Part shown: piece by piece, positions 1 through 7,888 of the stretch
Numbering within the stretch: the stretch's first letter is position 1
Layout: each line of letters opens with the position of its first letter
From: an uncultured Oscillospiraceae bacterium
Lineage (GTDB): Bacteria > Bacillota > Clostridia > Oscillospirales > Acutalibacteraceae
DNA: 17,827 bases
Assembly (NCBI GenBank): GCA_900549675.1
Contig: URPG01000009.1
Span: 1 to 17,827, forward strand
Reading direction: 5' to 3'
Notes under the pieces: generated by a model
What the model saw: only the letters and a program-made list of their open reading frames with translations
Databases searched by the model: none
Told to the model about the DNA's origin: nothing
Made by a program: the position numbers and the translations under genes

Positions 1-2
1 AT

Positions 3-188
3 CATAAAAGAAATAAAACAAAGCTAAAAGCAATTTTAATGAAGGTACAAACAGACACGGCAAAGACAGAGAGAAAAACAAAAGATTCAAAAAAGAAAAA
101 GTCATTAAAATTAAGAAAGAAAACGTCCCAAAAGGGAGAAAATCAATATAAATGCTTGAAAAGAAAAACCAAGCATAAAGGACGGTGA
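3..188 (+). other. open lysine-rich reading frame upstream of nrdG, doubtful
   Basis: This frame is open from the window edge to a TGA at 186-188. It encodes an extremely basic, lysine/arginine/threonine-rich peptide, and its stop lies inside the nrdG ribosome-binding region. An internal ATG at 39 would give 49 residues but has no convincing Shine-Dalgarno sequence. The strand is almost purely A/G/C with few T, which by itself removes stops. It does not resemble the C-terminal glycyl-radical region of NrdD, the usual neighbour of nrdG. It may be the tail of an upstream gene or non-coding purine-rich DNA. I do not assign a function. Confidence 0.2.
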
Positions 189-192
189 GAGA

Positions 193-687
193 ATGGAGAT
201 TCAGCTGGCGGGCGTTGTGAAAGAATCCATTACAGACGGTCCTGGGATTCGCTATACGGTTTTTGTGCAGGGCTGTCCACATGGCTGTCCCGGCTGTCAT
301 AACCCGCAGACGCATGATTTTCATGCCGGTACAATGCAATCGGTTGAAAATATAGTAAAAGACTTTGAAAAAAATCCGATGTTAAAAGGAATTACACTGA
401 GCGGCGGAGAACCGTTCTGTCAGCCAAAACCGTTGGTGCGGCTGGCAAAAGCGGTTCATTCTATGGGAAAAGATGTTGTTGCATACAGCGGCTGGACCTA
501 TGAGGAGCTCATAGCTATGCAGAATGAAGATGTGCACAATTTACTGAATGAAATTGATGTTTTAGTGGACGGTAAATTTATACAAGACCTAAAAAATTTA
601 GAACTTCGTTTTAGAGGCAGTGAAAATCAGCGCTTAATTGATATGAAAAAGACGCGTCAAAAGGGCAAGTTGATTTTTATGGAATAG
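193..687 (+). CDS. nrdG: anaerobic ribonucleoside-triphosphate reductase activating protein (NrdG)
   Basis: This is a radical-SAM activase that installs the glycyl radical on class III ribonucleotide reductase NrdD, allowing oxygen-free dNTP synthesis in the cytoplasm. The 164-residue length is normal for the short NrdG family. The cluster-binding CxxxCxxC motif is seen as C28, C32 and C35 within the run QGCPHGCPGCHN. A glycine-rich SAM-binding strand, SGGEP, lies at residues 70-74. The start is ATG 193, preceded by a purine-rich AAAGGACGGTGAGAG stretch. The partner nrdD is not in the window; by family habit it would lie just upstream, but only a lysine-rich frame is visible there. No terminator follows, and the pckG promoter region begins within about 80 bases. 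Identification is firm. Confidence 0.93.
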   Translation: MEIQLAGVVKESITDGPGIRYTVFVQGCPHGCPGCHNPQTHDFHAGTMQSVENIVKDFEKNPMLKGITLSGGEPFCQPKPLVRLAKAVHSMGKDVVAYSGWTYEELIAMQNEDVHNLLNEIDVLVDGKFIQDLKNLELRFRGSENQRLIDMKKTRQKGKLIFME

Positions 688-741
688 ATACTTCAAAAAG
701 ATTGTAAAAAGCAAGTAATAAAAGTTTGAACAAACCTTTAA

Positions 742-775
742 AATTTGCAGTATTTTAATTTCAATCTTGCAAATT
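742..775. promoter_or_regulatory. inverted repeat overlapping the putative pckG -35
   Basis: Perfect 8-base arms, AATTTGCA (742-749) and TGCAAATT (768-775), are separated by 18 bases. The right arm covers the putative -35 of the pckG promoter. No U-run follows, so it looks more like an operator than a terminator. The binding protein is unknown. Confidence 0.35.
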
Positions 776-793
776 AGACATGAGTGTGATAAT
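767..793 (+). promoter_or_regulatory. putative sigma-A promoter of pckG
   Basis: A -35-like TTGCAA (767-772) is followed, 15 bases later, by an extended -10, TGTGATAAT (785-793). Read instead as TAATAT at 790-795, the spacing is 17. Transcription would start near 800. This excludes the upstream in-frame ATG at 780 and agrees with the start at 849. Confidence 0.45.
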
Positions 794-848
794 ATGTTAT
801 CAGGAGAACGATTATCAATTGCCAATAAGGCGGAAGGAGAACAAAGGA

Positions 849-2615
849 ATGACGAATAACAAAACTGTTTTAAGCTGGATCGATGAAATGAAAGAACTTT
901 TAAAGCCCGATCAGGTGGTTTGGATTGACGGTTCTGAAGAACAGCTTGAGAGTTTGCGCAAAGAGGCTTGCGAGAGCGGCGAACTGATTAAGCTGAACCA
1001 AGAGAAACTGCCGGGCTGCTATTTACATAGAACAGCTGTAAACGACGTGGCACGTGTGGAGGGCAGAACCTTTATCTGCTCCAAAAATGAAGAGGATGCA
1101 GGTCCTACCAACAACTGGAAAGACCCGCAGGAAGCCTATAAAATGCTTTTTGATATTGCCAGAGGCAGTATGCAGGGCAAAACCATGTATATAATCCCGT
1201 ATTCAATGGGGCCTGTCGGTTCACCTCTTGCTAAAATCGGTCTTGAAGTGACAGACTCTATCTATGTTGTTTTGAACATGGCCATTATGGCACGTGTGGG
1301 CAAAGCAGTTTTAGACGTTTTGGGCGACAGCACAGATTGGGTAAAGGGTTTGCATAGCCGCTGTGATATCGATGAAGAAAAACGCTATATCTGCCATTTC
1401 CCGGAAGACAACTACATTATCAGTGTAAACTCCGGTTACGGCGGTAACGTATTGTTGGGTAAAAAATGCTTTGCACTTCGTATTGCTTCTTATCAGGGTA
1501 AAAATGAGAGCTGGATGGCAGAACATATGCTTATCTTGGGCATTCAGAATCCTAAGGGTGAAATTCGCTATGTCAGTGCTGCTTTCCCGTCTGCTTGCGG
1601 AAAAACAAACTTGGCTATGCTGATTCCGCCGGAAGGCTATACAAAAGCCGGTTATAAAGTTTGGACAGTCGGTGACGATATCGCTTGGATGCGTATCGGC
1701 AAAGACGGCAGACTTTATGCGATTAACCCCGAGGCTGGTTTCTTCGGCGTTGCTCCCGGCACAAACGAGAAATCTAACCCGAATGCTTTGGCTTCCACCA
1801 AGCAGGGAACAATCTTTACCAACGTTGTTCAGAACTTGGATGACAACACCGTGTGGTGGGAAGGTCTTGATAAGAACCCCCCGACCAATGCAGTGGACTG
1901 GAAAGGCCGTCCTTGGAATGGTCAGGAATCCGATGAAAAGGGTGCTCATCCAAATAGCCGATTCACCGCTCCCGCAAAGAACTGTCCTTGTATCAGCAGT
2001 GAATTTGAGAATCCGGAAGGTGTTCCGATTTCTGCCATTATCTTTGGCGGACGCCGCGCCCAGACAACTCCTCTTGTCTATCAGTCAAAGGACTGGAACA
2101 ACGGTGTGTTTGTGGGCTCCATCATGGCTTCTGAAACAACAGCTGCCGCTACAGGTGCTGTAGGTGTTGTTCGCCGTGACCCCATGGCAATGCTGCCCTT
2201 CTGCGGCTATCATATGGGTGATTATTTTGCTCATTGGCTAGAAATGGGCGAAAAGCTCGGTGATAAAGCTCCTAAAATTTTCAACACTAACTGGTTCCGT
2301 CTTGACGAAGAAGGTCACTTCATTTGGCCTGGATTCGGTGATAACTTCCGTGTGTTGGATTGGATTATCAAACGTGTTGAGGGTGAAGTAGACGCTGAAG
2401 AAACACCAATTGGTTTTGTACCGAAGGCAGAGGATATTAACCTTGAAGGCGTAAAAGACTTTACGATTGAGCAGCTCCGCTCAATTTTAAAGGTAGACAA
2501 TGCACAATGGGCAAAAGAAGCTGAGGGTATTGAAGAATTCTACACGAAGTTTGGTGACAGATTGCCGGCAGAACTCAGAAATCAGCTTGAAACCTTGAAA
2601 AAAAATGTTCAATAA
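849..2615 (+). CDS. pckG: GTP-dependent phosphoenolpyruvate carboxykinase
   Basis: This cytoplasmic enzyme interconverts oxaloacetate + GTP and PEP + CO2 + GDP. In anaerobes it can run toward either gluconeogenesis or C4-acid formation. The protein is 588 residues, close to the usual 590-620 of the GTP family. Visible motifs are the P-loop AFPSACGKTN (245-254) with the characteristic reactive cysteine C250, the metal-binding GDDIAWM (275-281), NPEAGFFGVAPGT (293-305), and a FGGRRAQT nucleotide-site segment near 399-406. The frame is open back to an ATG at 780, but ATG 849 has a strong AAGGAG (834-839) at the right distance, and the extra 23 residues are unlike the family. A hairpin terminator follows at 2638. 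A malic enzyme about 10 kb away acts at the same metabolic node. Confidence 0.95.
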   Translation: MTNNKTVLSWIDEMKELLKPDQVVWIDGSEEQLESLRKEACESGELIKLNQEKLPGCYLHRTAVNDVARVEGRTFICSKNEEDAGPTNNWKDPQEAYKMLFDIARGSMQGKTMYIIPYSMGPVGSPLAKIGLEVTDSIYVVLNMAIMARVGKAVLDVLGDSTDWVKGLHSRCDIDEEKRYICHFPEDNYIISVNSGYGGNVLLGKKCFALRIASYQGKNESWMAEHMLILGIQNPKGEIRYVSAAFPSACGKTNLAMLIPPEGYTKAGYKVWTVGDDIAWMRIGKDGRLYAINPEAGFFGVAPGTNEKSNPNALASTKQGTIFTNVVQNLDDNTVWWEGLDKNPPTNAVDWKGRPWNGQESDEKGAHPNSRFTAPAKNCPCISSEFENPEGVPISAIIFGGRRAQTTPLVYQSKDWNNGVFVGSIMASETTAAATGAVGVVRRDPMAMLPFCGYHMGDYFAHWLEMGEKLGDKAPKIFNTNWFRLDEEGHFIWPGFGDNFRVLDWIIKRVEGEVDAEETPIGFVPKAEDINLEGVKDFTIEQLRSILKVDNAQWAKEAEGIEEFYTKFGDRLPAELRNQLETLKKNVQ

Positions 2616-2637
2616 GTTATTTTTTCTTTAATAAATA

Positions 2638-2675
2638 AAAACAGCACAGACTTTTTAAAAGTTTGTGCTGTTTTT
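2638..2675 (+). terminator. intrinsic terminator after pckG
   Basis: A hairpin with arms ACAGCACAGACTTT and AAAGTTTGTGCTGT (one G-T wobble) is flanked by A and T runs, giving a bidirectional-looking Rho-independent terminator 22 bases after the pckG stop. Confidence 0.85.
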
Positions 2676-2770
2676 AAAATCTTTATAAAATTTTTTATGA
2701 AATGGAAATTGTTTTTCATTTATAACATACTTAAATAACAAAAGAATGAATAAAAATGGGAGGAAAATAA

Positions 2771-3172
2771 ATGCCTTGGACACAAAACTTGTCTGTTGGG
2801 GTTCAGGAAATAGACGACCAACATAAAATGTGGTTTAAAAAAGCGGAAGAATTATTTGAGGCCGGCAAAAATCATCAAGCAAAAGAATATATCGGTGGCC
2901 TGCTCAACTTTTTAGATAGCTATACCAAAAAGCATTTTTCAGATGAAGAAAAATATATGGTGAAAATAGGGTATCCCGGCTATGCTGAGCAAAAGAAGGC
3001 ACATGCTGCTTTTATAGAGCAGCTTGCCAAATTGAAAACAGACTATGAAACCTCCGGCGGCGATTTAATGGTAATTTTAAACGCTAATAAAATGGTGGTT
3101 ACTTGGCTGACGCAACATATCTCGAATATGGATAAAAAAATCGGAGAATTTGCGGCTAACTTAAATAAGTGA
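2771..3172 (+). CDS. bacteriohemerythrin, single domain
   Basis: This is a small soluble four-helix-bundle protein that binds O2 at a non-heme di-iron site; in anaerobes such proteins are thought to scavenge or sense oxygen. It has 133 residues, one complete domain, with the diagnostic N-terminal W3 and DDQH (15-18). Candidate iron ligands are H18, H55, E59, H78, H116 and D121. The usual HxxxH pair of helix 3 reads QxxxH (Q74, H78), so one expected histidine is glutamine. The start is ATG 2771 with GGGAGG at 2758-2763. The gene stands alone between two terminators, followed by a chemoreceptor gene on the same strand. An oxygen-related role linked to taxis is possible but inferred only from proximity. 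Confidence 0.9.
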   Translation: MPWTQNLSVGVQEIDDQHKMWFKKAEELFEAGKNHQAKEYIGGLLNFLDSYTKKHFSDEEKYMVKIGYPGYAEQKKAHAAFIEQLAKLKTDYETSGGDLMVILNANKMVVTWLTQHISNMDKKIGEFAANLNK

Positions 3173-3190
3173 ATTTTTAGAGCGAAATAA

Positions 3191-3233
3191 AAAACAACCC
3201 TTTGTAAGATTTATTCTTCAAGGGTTGTTTTTT
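3191..3233 (+). terminator. intrinsic terminator after bacteriohemerythrin
   Basis: The stem AACAACCCTT (3193-3202) pairs with AAGGGTTGTT (3220-3229) around a 17-base loop and is followed by a T run. Confidence 0.85.
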
Positions 3234-3240
3234 TATGGAC

Positions 3241-3552
3241 TTCTTTTTACTTGTCATAAAAGAAACATACACAAAAAAATATAAAATAAAAAGAAACATT
3301 ATCTAAATTGCTATTATTGGCATATTGAGCCCAAAAAAAAGAAAAATTATCAAAAAGGAGTAGAGAATCCTAGAAATCGGAGTATAACTATTTATGGAAA
3401 AACCGACATAAAAGATAGCCCTTTCTGTTTTTTCGACAAGGTTTGGGCCGTAAAGTAGATTTGTTTAGGGATTTTGAAAGACTTTCTGGATTTTATTAAA
3501 CCTTAGCGATGCAGTATGATTTAAGATTTGACAAAGAATTGAGGTAGAGAAA
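3241..3552 (+). other. long leader upstream of the chemoreceptor gene
   Basis: About 310 bases without a gene. It holds a possible sigma-D-type promoter near 3385-3409 and weak local pairings, such as GTTTA...TAAAC enclosing GAAAG/CTTTC around 3465-3510. I compared it by eye with the GEMM-I and c-di-GMP-II cores and found no match, so no riboswitch is called. The Shine-Dalgarno GAGG at 3541-3544 serves the next gene. Confidence 0.4.
3385..3409 (+). promoter_or_regulatory. possible sigma-D (flagellar/chemotaxis) promoter
   Basis: TAAC (3385-3388), 14 bases, then CCGACAT (3403-3409) resembles the Bacillus sigma-D consensus TAAA-N15-CCGATAT with one mismatch in each element. A chemoreceptor gene downstream is a typical target. 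The implied 5' UTR would be about 135 bases. Confidence 0.35.
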
Positions 3553-5730
3553 ATGAAAGGGAATAAACATTCAAAGTTAGCATCTTTAAAAGATATCAAA
3601 ACAAATGCAAAAGTTAGGAATGAGGGAAAGGGTTTTAAGAGTCTTTTAGCAAAAATTTTAGTGCTGGTGGGCGGACCGGTTTTTTTATCTTTTATCGTGG
3701 TTGGACTTATCACATTAATGCTTGTCAAAAGCAACACAATCGACCAATCCAATGAAATTTTAAAAGCAAAATCCCAGTCGGCTGCTCATGAAATTGAGAA
3801 TTTTTTATTGCAGTATGAGAGTATCTCAGAGAAGATGTCACAGAATGCCGCATTGCAAGAGCTTATGGCGGATTCTTCTAAAACAAGACCCATGGAAACA
3901 CACAAAAACTATCGTATCATTGAAAAAACCATGAAGACAATGGTCAAGGATGATAATAATATTTTAAGTTTATTTATTGCTGATATTGATGCCGGCCAAA
4001 GCATTAACTCTAACGGTGGAAATAATAAGCAATATAATGTTGAAGAACGTCCTTGGTTTATCGAAATGAAAGCTAAAAATGGTTTAACGTTAACTGAACC
4101 ATATGAGGATTTAGACACCAAGCAACAGGTTATTACCATAGCCATGCCCATTTATCAAGAGGGGACAAACAATATTATCGGTGCGGTGGGGTTGGACCTG
4201 CTTCTAGGAGAATTGGGGAATACCATTGCAGGATATCAGTTGGGAGAAACGGGTTACTTTACGCTGAGTACCGGTGTGGGGCAGCTTTTATATCACCCAA
4301 ATGAAGAATGGGTAAACACAAATATTACAAGCGCTGATGTTTCTCAAAATATCAGACAAGCACTGTTGGAAAAAAGAGAAGGAAGTATCTCTTATACAAG
4401 CGGCAATAGGAAAGTGCATGGATATGTTTCTGCCGTTGGTGATACAGGCTGGACAGTGGCTTCTGGGTTGCCGGATCAAGAATTTTATCAAGAATACACT
4501 AAAATGCTGGCATCTTTGCTGGCTGCATTTATTGCCGTGGTAATTATTATTCTCATTGCCATTTGGGTAGTAGCAAGAGGAATTATATCACCCCTTAAGA
4601 AGTTAACCAACACAGCCAATGAAATTGCAGAGGGCCGATTGGATATTTCAGCAGAGGTCAGCACACGAGATGAAGTTGGGCAGATGGCCACAGCGATTAA
4701 CCGCACAGTGGTACAACTGAATCAATATGTCAGTTACATACAAGAGGTTACAGATGTTCTGGGGCATATGGCACAAGGCGATATGAGAATTAATCTCAAG
4801 CAGGACTATGTGGGACAGTTTGCTCCGATTAAAGAAGCCTTGCTGAATATTTCAGCGTCTTTGAATCGGGTACTCTCGACCATCCAAGTGGCGGCAGAAC
4901 AGGTAAATGCAGGTGCAGGACAGGTTTCTTCCGGTTCACAAGCTTTGGCATCCGGTGCTACGGAGCAGGCGGCTACAGTAGAAGAATTGACCGCATCTAT
5001 CACAACAGTGGCCCAGCAGGCTGAAAATAATGCGGAGAACGTTCGCCAAGCAACGCAGTATGTGGCAGAGGCCGCAGAGGGAACGAAAGAAAGTAATCAG
5101 CATATGCAAGAATTGACAGTTGCTATGCAGGATATACGCGAGTCCAGCGAAAAAATATCCAATATTACAAAGGTAATTGAAGACATTGCTTTCCAGACCA
5201 ATATTTTGGCTTTAAATGCTGCCATTGAGGCTGCCCGTGCCGGGTCAGCCGGTAAAGGATTTGCTGTGGTTGCTGATGAGGTACGTAATCTGGCAGCAAA
5301 ATCTGCAGAAGCGGCACAGCAAACAGCTACTTTAATCGAGGATGCCTATGGAACAGTTGCCGAAGGGGATAAAATTACAGAGGAAACAGCCAAACTGCTG
5401 CAATCTGTAGAAGAAAAAGCAAAAATGGTATCCGAGGCAATTTATAGCGTAGAAGTTGCATCTTCAGAGCAAGCCAATGCAATTGAGCAGATTCAACAGG
5501 GTATCTCTCAGGTTTCTGCTGTTGTACAAGAAAACGCTGCTACCGCTGAAGAGAGTTCGGCCTCCAGTGAGGAGCTTTCAGCACAAGCAAATATGCTGCG
5601 GGCAGAGGTTGCGATGTTTAAACTGGATAATCAGCAAACAGTTCAGAACATCACAGATATAAAAGATGAAAAATCTAACATTGAAGAAGACTCAATAGAA
5701 TTTGAGGTTCAGGCGAACGCTAAATATTAA
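3553..5730 (+). CDS. methyl-accepting chemotaxis protein, dCache-HAMP-MCP
   Basis: This is a transmembrane chemoreceptor that would signal to CheA/CheW. Domains in its 725 residues: basic cytoplasmic start; TM1 about 33-58; extracellular double-Cache sensor about 60-315; TM2 about 318-341; HAMP about 342-395; a further linker; then the methyl-accepting coiled-coil rod, whose conserved hairpin tip (IAFQTNILALNAAIEAARAG) spans 545-564. In the membrane-distal Cache pocket Y161, R166, W168 and D215 fit the known amino-acid-binding dCache signature, with F169 where tyrosine is usual. This suggests amino acids as ligands, by inference. No C-terminal CheR/CheB docking pentapeptide is seen; the tail is acidic. 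Start ATG 3553 has GAGG eight bases upstream. No other che genes are in the window, so it is an orphan receptor. Confidence 0.93.
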   Translation: MKGNKHSKLASLKDIKTNAKVRNEGKGFKSLLAKILVLVGGPVFLSFIVVGLITLMLVKSNTIDQSNEILKAKSQSAAHEIENFLLQYESISEKMSQNAALQELMADSSKTRPMETHKNYRIIEKTMKTMVKDDNNILSLFIADIDAGQSINSNGGNNKQYNVEERPWFIEMKAKNGLTLTEPYEDLDTKQQVITIAMPIYQEGTNNIIGAVGLDLLLGELGNTIAGYQLGETGYFTLSTGVGQLLYHPNEEWVNTNITSADVSQNIRQALLEKREGSISYTSGNRKVHGYVSAVGDTGWTVASGLPDQEFYQEYTKMLASLLAAFIAVVIIILIAIWVVARGIISPLKKLTNTANEIAEGRLDISAEVSTRDEVGQMATAINRTVVQLNQYVSYIQEVTDVLGHMAQGDMRINLKQDYVGQFAPIKEALLNISASLNRVLSTIQVAAEQVNAGAGQVSSGSQALASGATEQAATVEELTASITTVAQQAENNAENVRQATQYVAEAAEGTKESNQHMQELTVAMQDIRESSEKISNITKVIEDIAFQTNILALNAAIEAARAGSAGKGFAVVADEVRNLAAKSAEAAQQTATLIEDAYGTVAEGDKITEETAKLLQSVEEKAKMVSEAIYSVEVASSEQANAIEQIQQGISQVSAVVQENAATAEESSASSEELSAQANMLRAEVAMFKLDNQQTVQNITDIKDEKSNIEEDSIEFEVQANAKY

Positions 5731-5737
5731 TCATTAA

Positions 5738-5782
5738 ATATAAAAACAGTTGGCAAAATTTCTTTGTCAACTGTTTTTATAT
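5738..5782 (+). terminator. intrinsic terminator after the chemoreceptor gene
   Basis: A long stem, ATATAAAAACAGTTG...CAACTGTTTTTATAT with an internal CAAA/TTTG and one unpaired position, follows the stop by 7 bases. The loop sequence is shared with the next hairpin. Confidence 0.85.
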
Positions 5783-5794
5783 CAAATTCCATTT

Positions 5795-5850
5795 TATTCA
5801 TCAAAAAAGACGGTTGGCAAAATTCTGCCTACCGTCTTTTTTGATGAATA
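5795..5850. terminator. bidirectional terminator between converging genes
   Basis: A nearly perfect stem runs from TATTCATC through six A, GACGGT and GGCA to the matching right arm ending GATGAATA. It has A6/T6 on both sides, so it can end transcription from either direction. On the minus strand it lies about 40 bases beyond the ychF stop and would end the whole minus-strand gene train. Confidence 0.85.
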
Positions 5851-5888
5851 AATAAGAACTTAAAGATTGTATTTGCCAAAGTATAAAA

Positions 5889-6983
5889 TCAAACATTAAA
5901 ACGGAATAAAACAATATCTCCGTCCTGCATAACGTATTCTTTGCCTTCTGAACGGACAAGTCCCTTTTCTTTGGCGGCTGTCATAGAACCGCACTCCATC
6001 AGTTCATCAAAACCAATTACTTCCGCACGGATAAAGCCTTTTTCAAAGTCTGTGTGGATTTTTCCGGCAGCTTGAGGAGCTTTTGTACCTTTTTCAATGG
6101 TCCATGCGCGAACCTCCGGTTTCCCGGCAGTCAAGTAAGAAATCAAACCTAAGAGAGAATAGCACTCACGGATTAGACGGTCCAGTCCGGATTCAGTCAA
6201 GTTCATGTCTGCCAGAAACATTTGCTTTTCTTCCCAATCCATTCCAGAGATTTCAGCCTCAATTTCAGCGCAAATCGGCAGAACAGCGGCATTTTCTTGT
6301 TTAGCAAGAGCAGCTACCGCCTGATAGCCGGTGTTGTTGTCAATTCCTTTTGAAAAATCGGATTCACTCAGGTTTGCGGCAAAAATAATGGGTTTGTTGG
6401 TCAGCAGAGAAACATTAGAAAGCCATTCTTTTTCTTCGTCTGTGCAGGCAATACTGCGGGCTGATTTGCCGGACTCTAATTCTGTTTTGACACGCTCGAA
6501 AAAATCAAGCTCGTCCTGCAACTTTTTATCTGCTTTTAAAGCCTTTTTAGTGCGGTCAATTTTTCTTTCAATAATTTCAATGTCAGAAAGAATTAATTCC
6601 AAATCAATGGTTTCGATATCCCGTTTGGGGTCTATACTACCCTCCACATGGATGATATCATCGTTTTCAAAACAACGTACGACGTGAACAATGGCGTCTA
6701 CTTCCCGAATGTTGGATAAAAATTTATTGCCGAGGCCTTCCCCTTTGGAAGCACCCTTGACCAATCCGGCGATATCGACAAATTCAATGATGGCAGGCGT
6801 GAATTTTTCGGGTTCATACATTTTTGCCAGAGCATCCAAGCGCTTATCAGGGACAGCGACAATGCCGACATTCGGCTCGATGGTGCAGAAGGGATAGTTT
6901 GCAGATTGTGCACCTGCATTTGTGATAGCGTTAAAAAGTGTACTTTTGCCGACATTCGGCAAACCGACAATTCCTAGTTTCAT
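5889..6983 (-). CDS. ychF: redox-regulated ATPase YchF (Obg-family)
   Basis: A cytoplasmic P-loop NTPase of the Obg branch that binds ribosomes, prefers ATP over GTP and is linked to oxidative-stress response in other bacteria. At 364 residues it has the standard family length. Seen: P-loop GLPNVGKST (7-15), the DIAGLVKGAS switch region (70-79) continuing into GEGLGNKFL, and the specificity motif NLSE (204-207) in place of the GTPase NKxD, the hallmark of ATP use. A coiled-coil helical insert lies around 125-180, and a TGS domain occupies the last 80 residues or so. Start ATG 6983 has GAGG on the minus strand at 6994-6991. It is the last gene of the train, 56 bases after the hydrolase stop. 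Confidence 0.95.
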   Translation of the reverse strand: MKLGIVGLPNVGKSTLFNAITNAGAQSANYPFCTIEPNVGIVAVPDKRLDALAKMYEPEKFTPAIIEFVDIAGLVKGASKGEGLGNKFLSNIREVDAIVHVVRCFENDDIIHVEGSIDPKRDIETIDLELILSDIEIIERKIDRTKKALKADKKLQDELDFFERVKTELESGKSARSIACTDEEKEWLSNVSLLTNKPIIFAANLSESDFSKGIDNNTGYQAVAALAKQENAAVLPICAEIEAEISGMDWEEKQMFLADMNLTESGLDRLIRECYSLLGLISYLTAGKPEVRAWTIEKGTKAPQAAGKIHTDFEKGFIRAEVIGFDELMECGSMTAAKEKGLVRSEGKEYVMQDGDIVLFRFNV

Positions 6984-7039
6984 ATGATTTCCTCAAATCT
7001 TTTATCATAGAGCATAAAGCTATGATTTATTATTCAATC

Positions 7040-7855
7040 TTAAAGCTGAACACAAAAAGTTTTATTCAGCCATTGGATACTAAAATCCATCCACCGTGCA
7101 TTATAGCTGTCAAAAGAGGCAACCTCCTCTGTGCAAACGGACATACCATGCCCGCCGGTAGGGAAGAAATGGCACTCATAGGGAATACCGTGCTCCTGTA
7201 GGGCAGAAATAAAGCGAATACTATTCTCAATCGGCACCGTCATATCTTCTACTGTATGCCAAATAAAAGTGGGAACAGTGCTTTTTGATACACGATTTTC
7301 CAAAGAAAAAAAGTTGGCTTTATCCGTGCCAAGGACAGAACCGCTGACAGTTTCAATGGAACCGCGATGAGCAAATCTCTCGTCGGCTGTAATGACCGGA
7401 TAGGAAAGAATCATAGCATTGGGCTGATTTAACCCGCCCTGCATATCATAATTCTTCAGAAAGTCAGGGTGATTCCAAAGCGTACCCAAAGAGGCGGCTA
7501 AATGTCCGCCGGCTGAGAAGCCGCAGACAGCGATTTTGTCAGTATCAACAAGCCATTCTGCTGCATTTTTGCGAATGGCAATCACGGTTTCGGAGAGCTC
7601 TTTTAACGGGCGGAAATCCGCAGCTTTTTCACCCACCGAATAATACAAAATAAAGACGTTATAACCTGCCGCAAAATAACGAAGAGCAACGGGATCAGCT
7701 TCACGCTCAGAAAGAAAAACATAGCCGCCGCCCGGGCAAATCACAACAGCCGGAAATTTGTTTCGAAAGTTAGTAATTTCGGGTAAAGTTTCATGCAAAT
7801 AGGCATTTACAAAAACATTTTCGTCTTCAACAGGACTAAAAGTAATCTTTTTCAT
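7040..7855 (-). CDS. alpha/beta-hydrolase, acetyl-esterase-like
   Basis: A probable cytoplasmic serine esterase of 271 residues in the esterase/lipase (xylan-esterase-like) group. The oxyanion-hole loop CPGGGY lies at 40-45, the nucleophile elbow GFSAGGH at 112-118 (S114), the likely acid D204 in EDMTVP, and the catalytic H236 in PTGGHGMS. There is no signal peptide. Relatives deacetylate sugars or hydrolyse short-chain esters; the substrate cannot be read here. The start is ATG 7855 because a TAG blocks the frame upstream. No Shine-Dalgarno lies directly before it; a 7-base-pair hairpin (7865-7888) and an AAAGGGG beyond it separate it from potD. It lies 52 bases downstream of potD and is probably cotranscribed. 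Confidence 0.8.
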   Translation of the reverse strand: MKKITFSPVEDENVFVNAYLHETLPEITNFRNKFPAVVICPGGGYVFLSEREADPVALRYFAAGYNVFILYYSVGEKAADFRPLKELSETVIAIRKNAAEWLVDTDKIAVCGFSAGGHLAASLGTLWNHPDFLKNYDMQGGLNQPNAMILSYPVITADERFAHRGSIETVSGSVLGTDKANFFSLENRVSKSTVPTFIWHTVEDMTVPIENSIRFISALQEHGIPYECHFFPTGGHGMSVCTEEVASFDSYNARWMDFSIQWLNKTFCVQL

Positions 7856-7864
7856 TACGCAGAT

Positions 7865-7888
7865 TAGCCGCTGAATGACCGGCGGCTA
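7865..7888 (-). other. stem-loop between potD and the hydrolase gene
   Basis: Arms TAGCCGC (7865-7871) and GCGGCTA (7882-7888) enclose a 10-base loop. There is no U run, so it is not a terminator. It sits between the purine-rich AAAGGGG and the hydrolase ATG. A role in translation or mRNA processing is only inferred. Confidence 0.45.

Noticed and set aside
780..848. Upstream extension of pckG to the ATG at 780
   Set aside because: The segment overlaps the putative promoter -10, is unlike the family N-terminus, and ATG 849 has a strong Shine-Dalgarno.
1311..1949. A 212-codon antisense frame inside pckG
   Set aside because: It is a shadow of the strongly conserved pckG frame, with no Shine-Dalgarno or recognisable protein.
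3361..3540. A c-di-GMP riboswitch in the chemoreceptor leader
   Set aside because: The conserved GEMM-I and c-di-GMP-II core strings are absent; only weak pairings are seen.
7865..7888. A terminator between potD and the hydrolase gene
   Set aside because: The stem is short and has no U tract on the minus strand, so the genes are probably cotranscribed.
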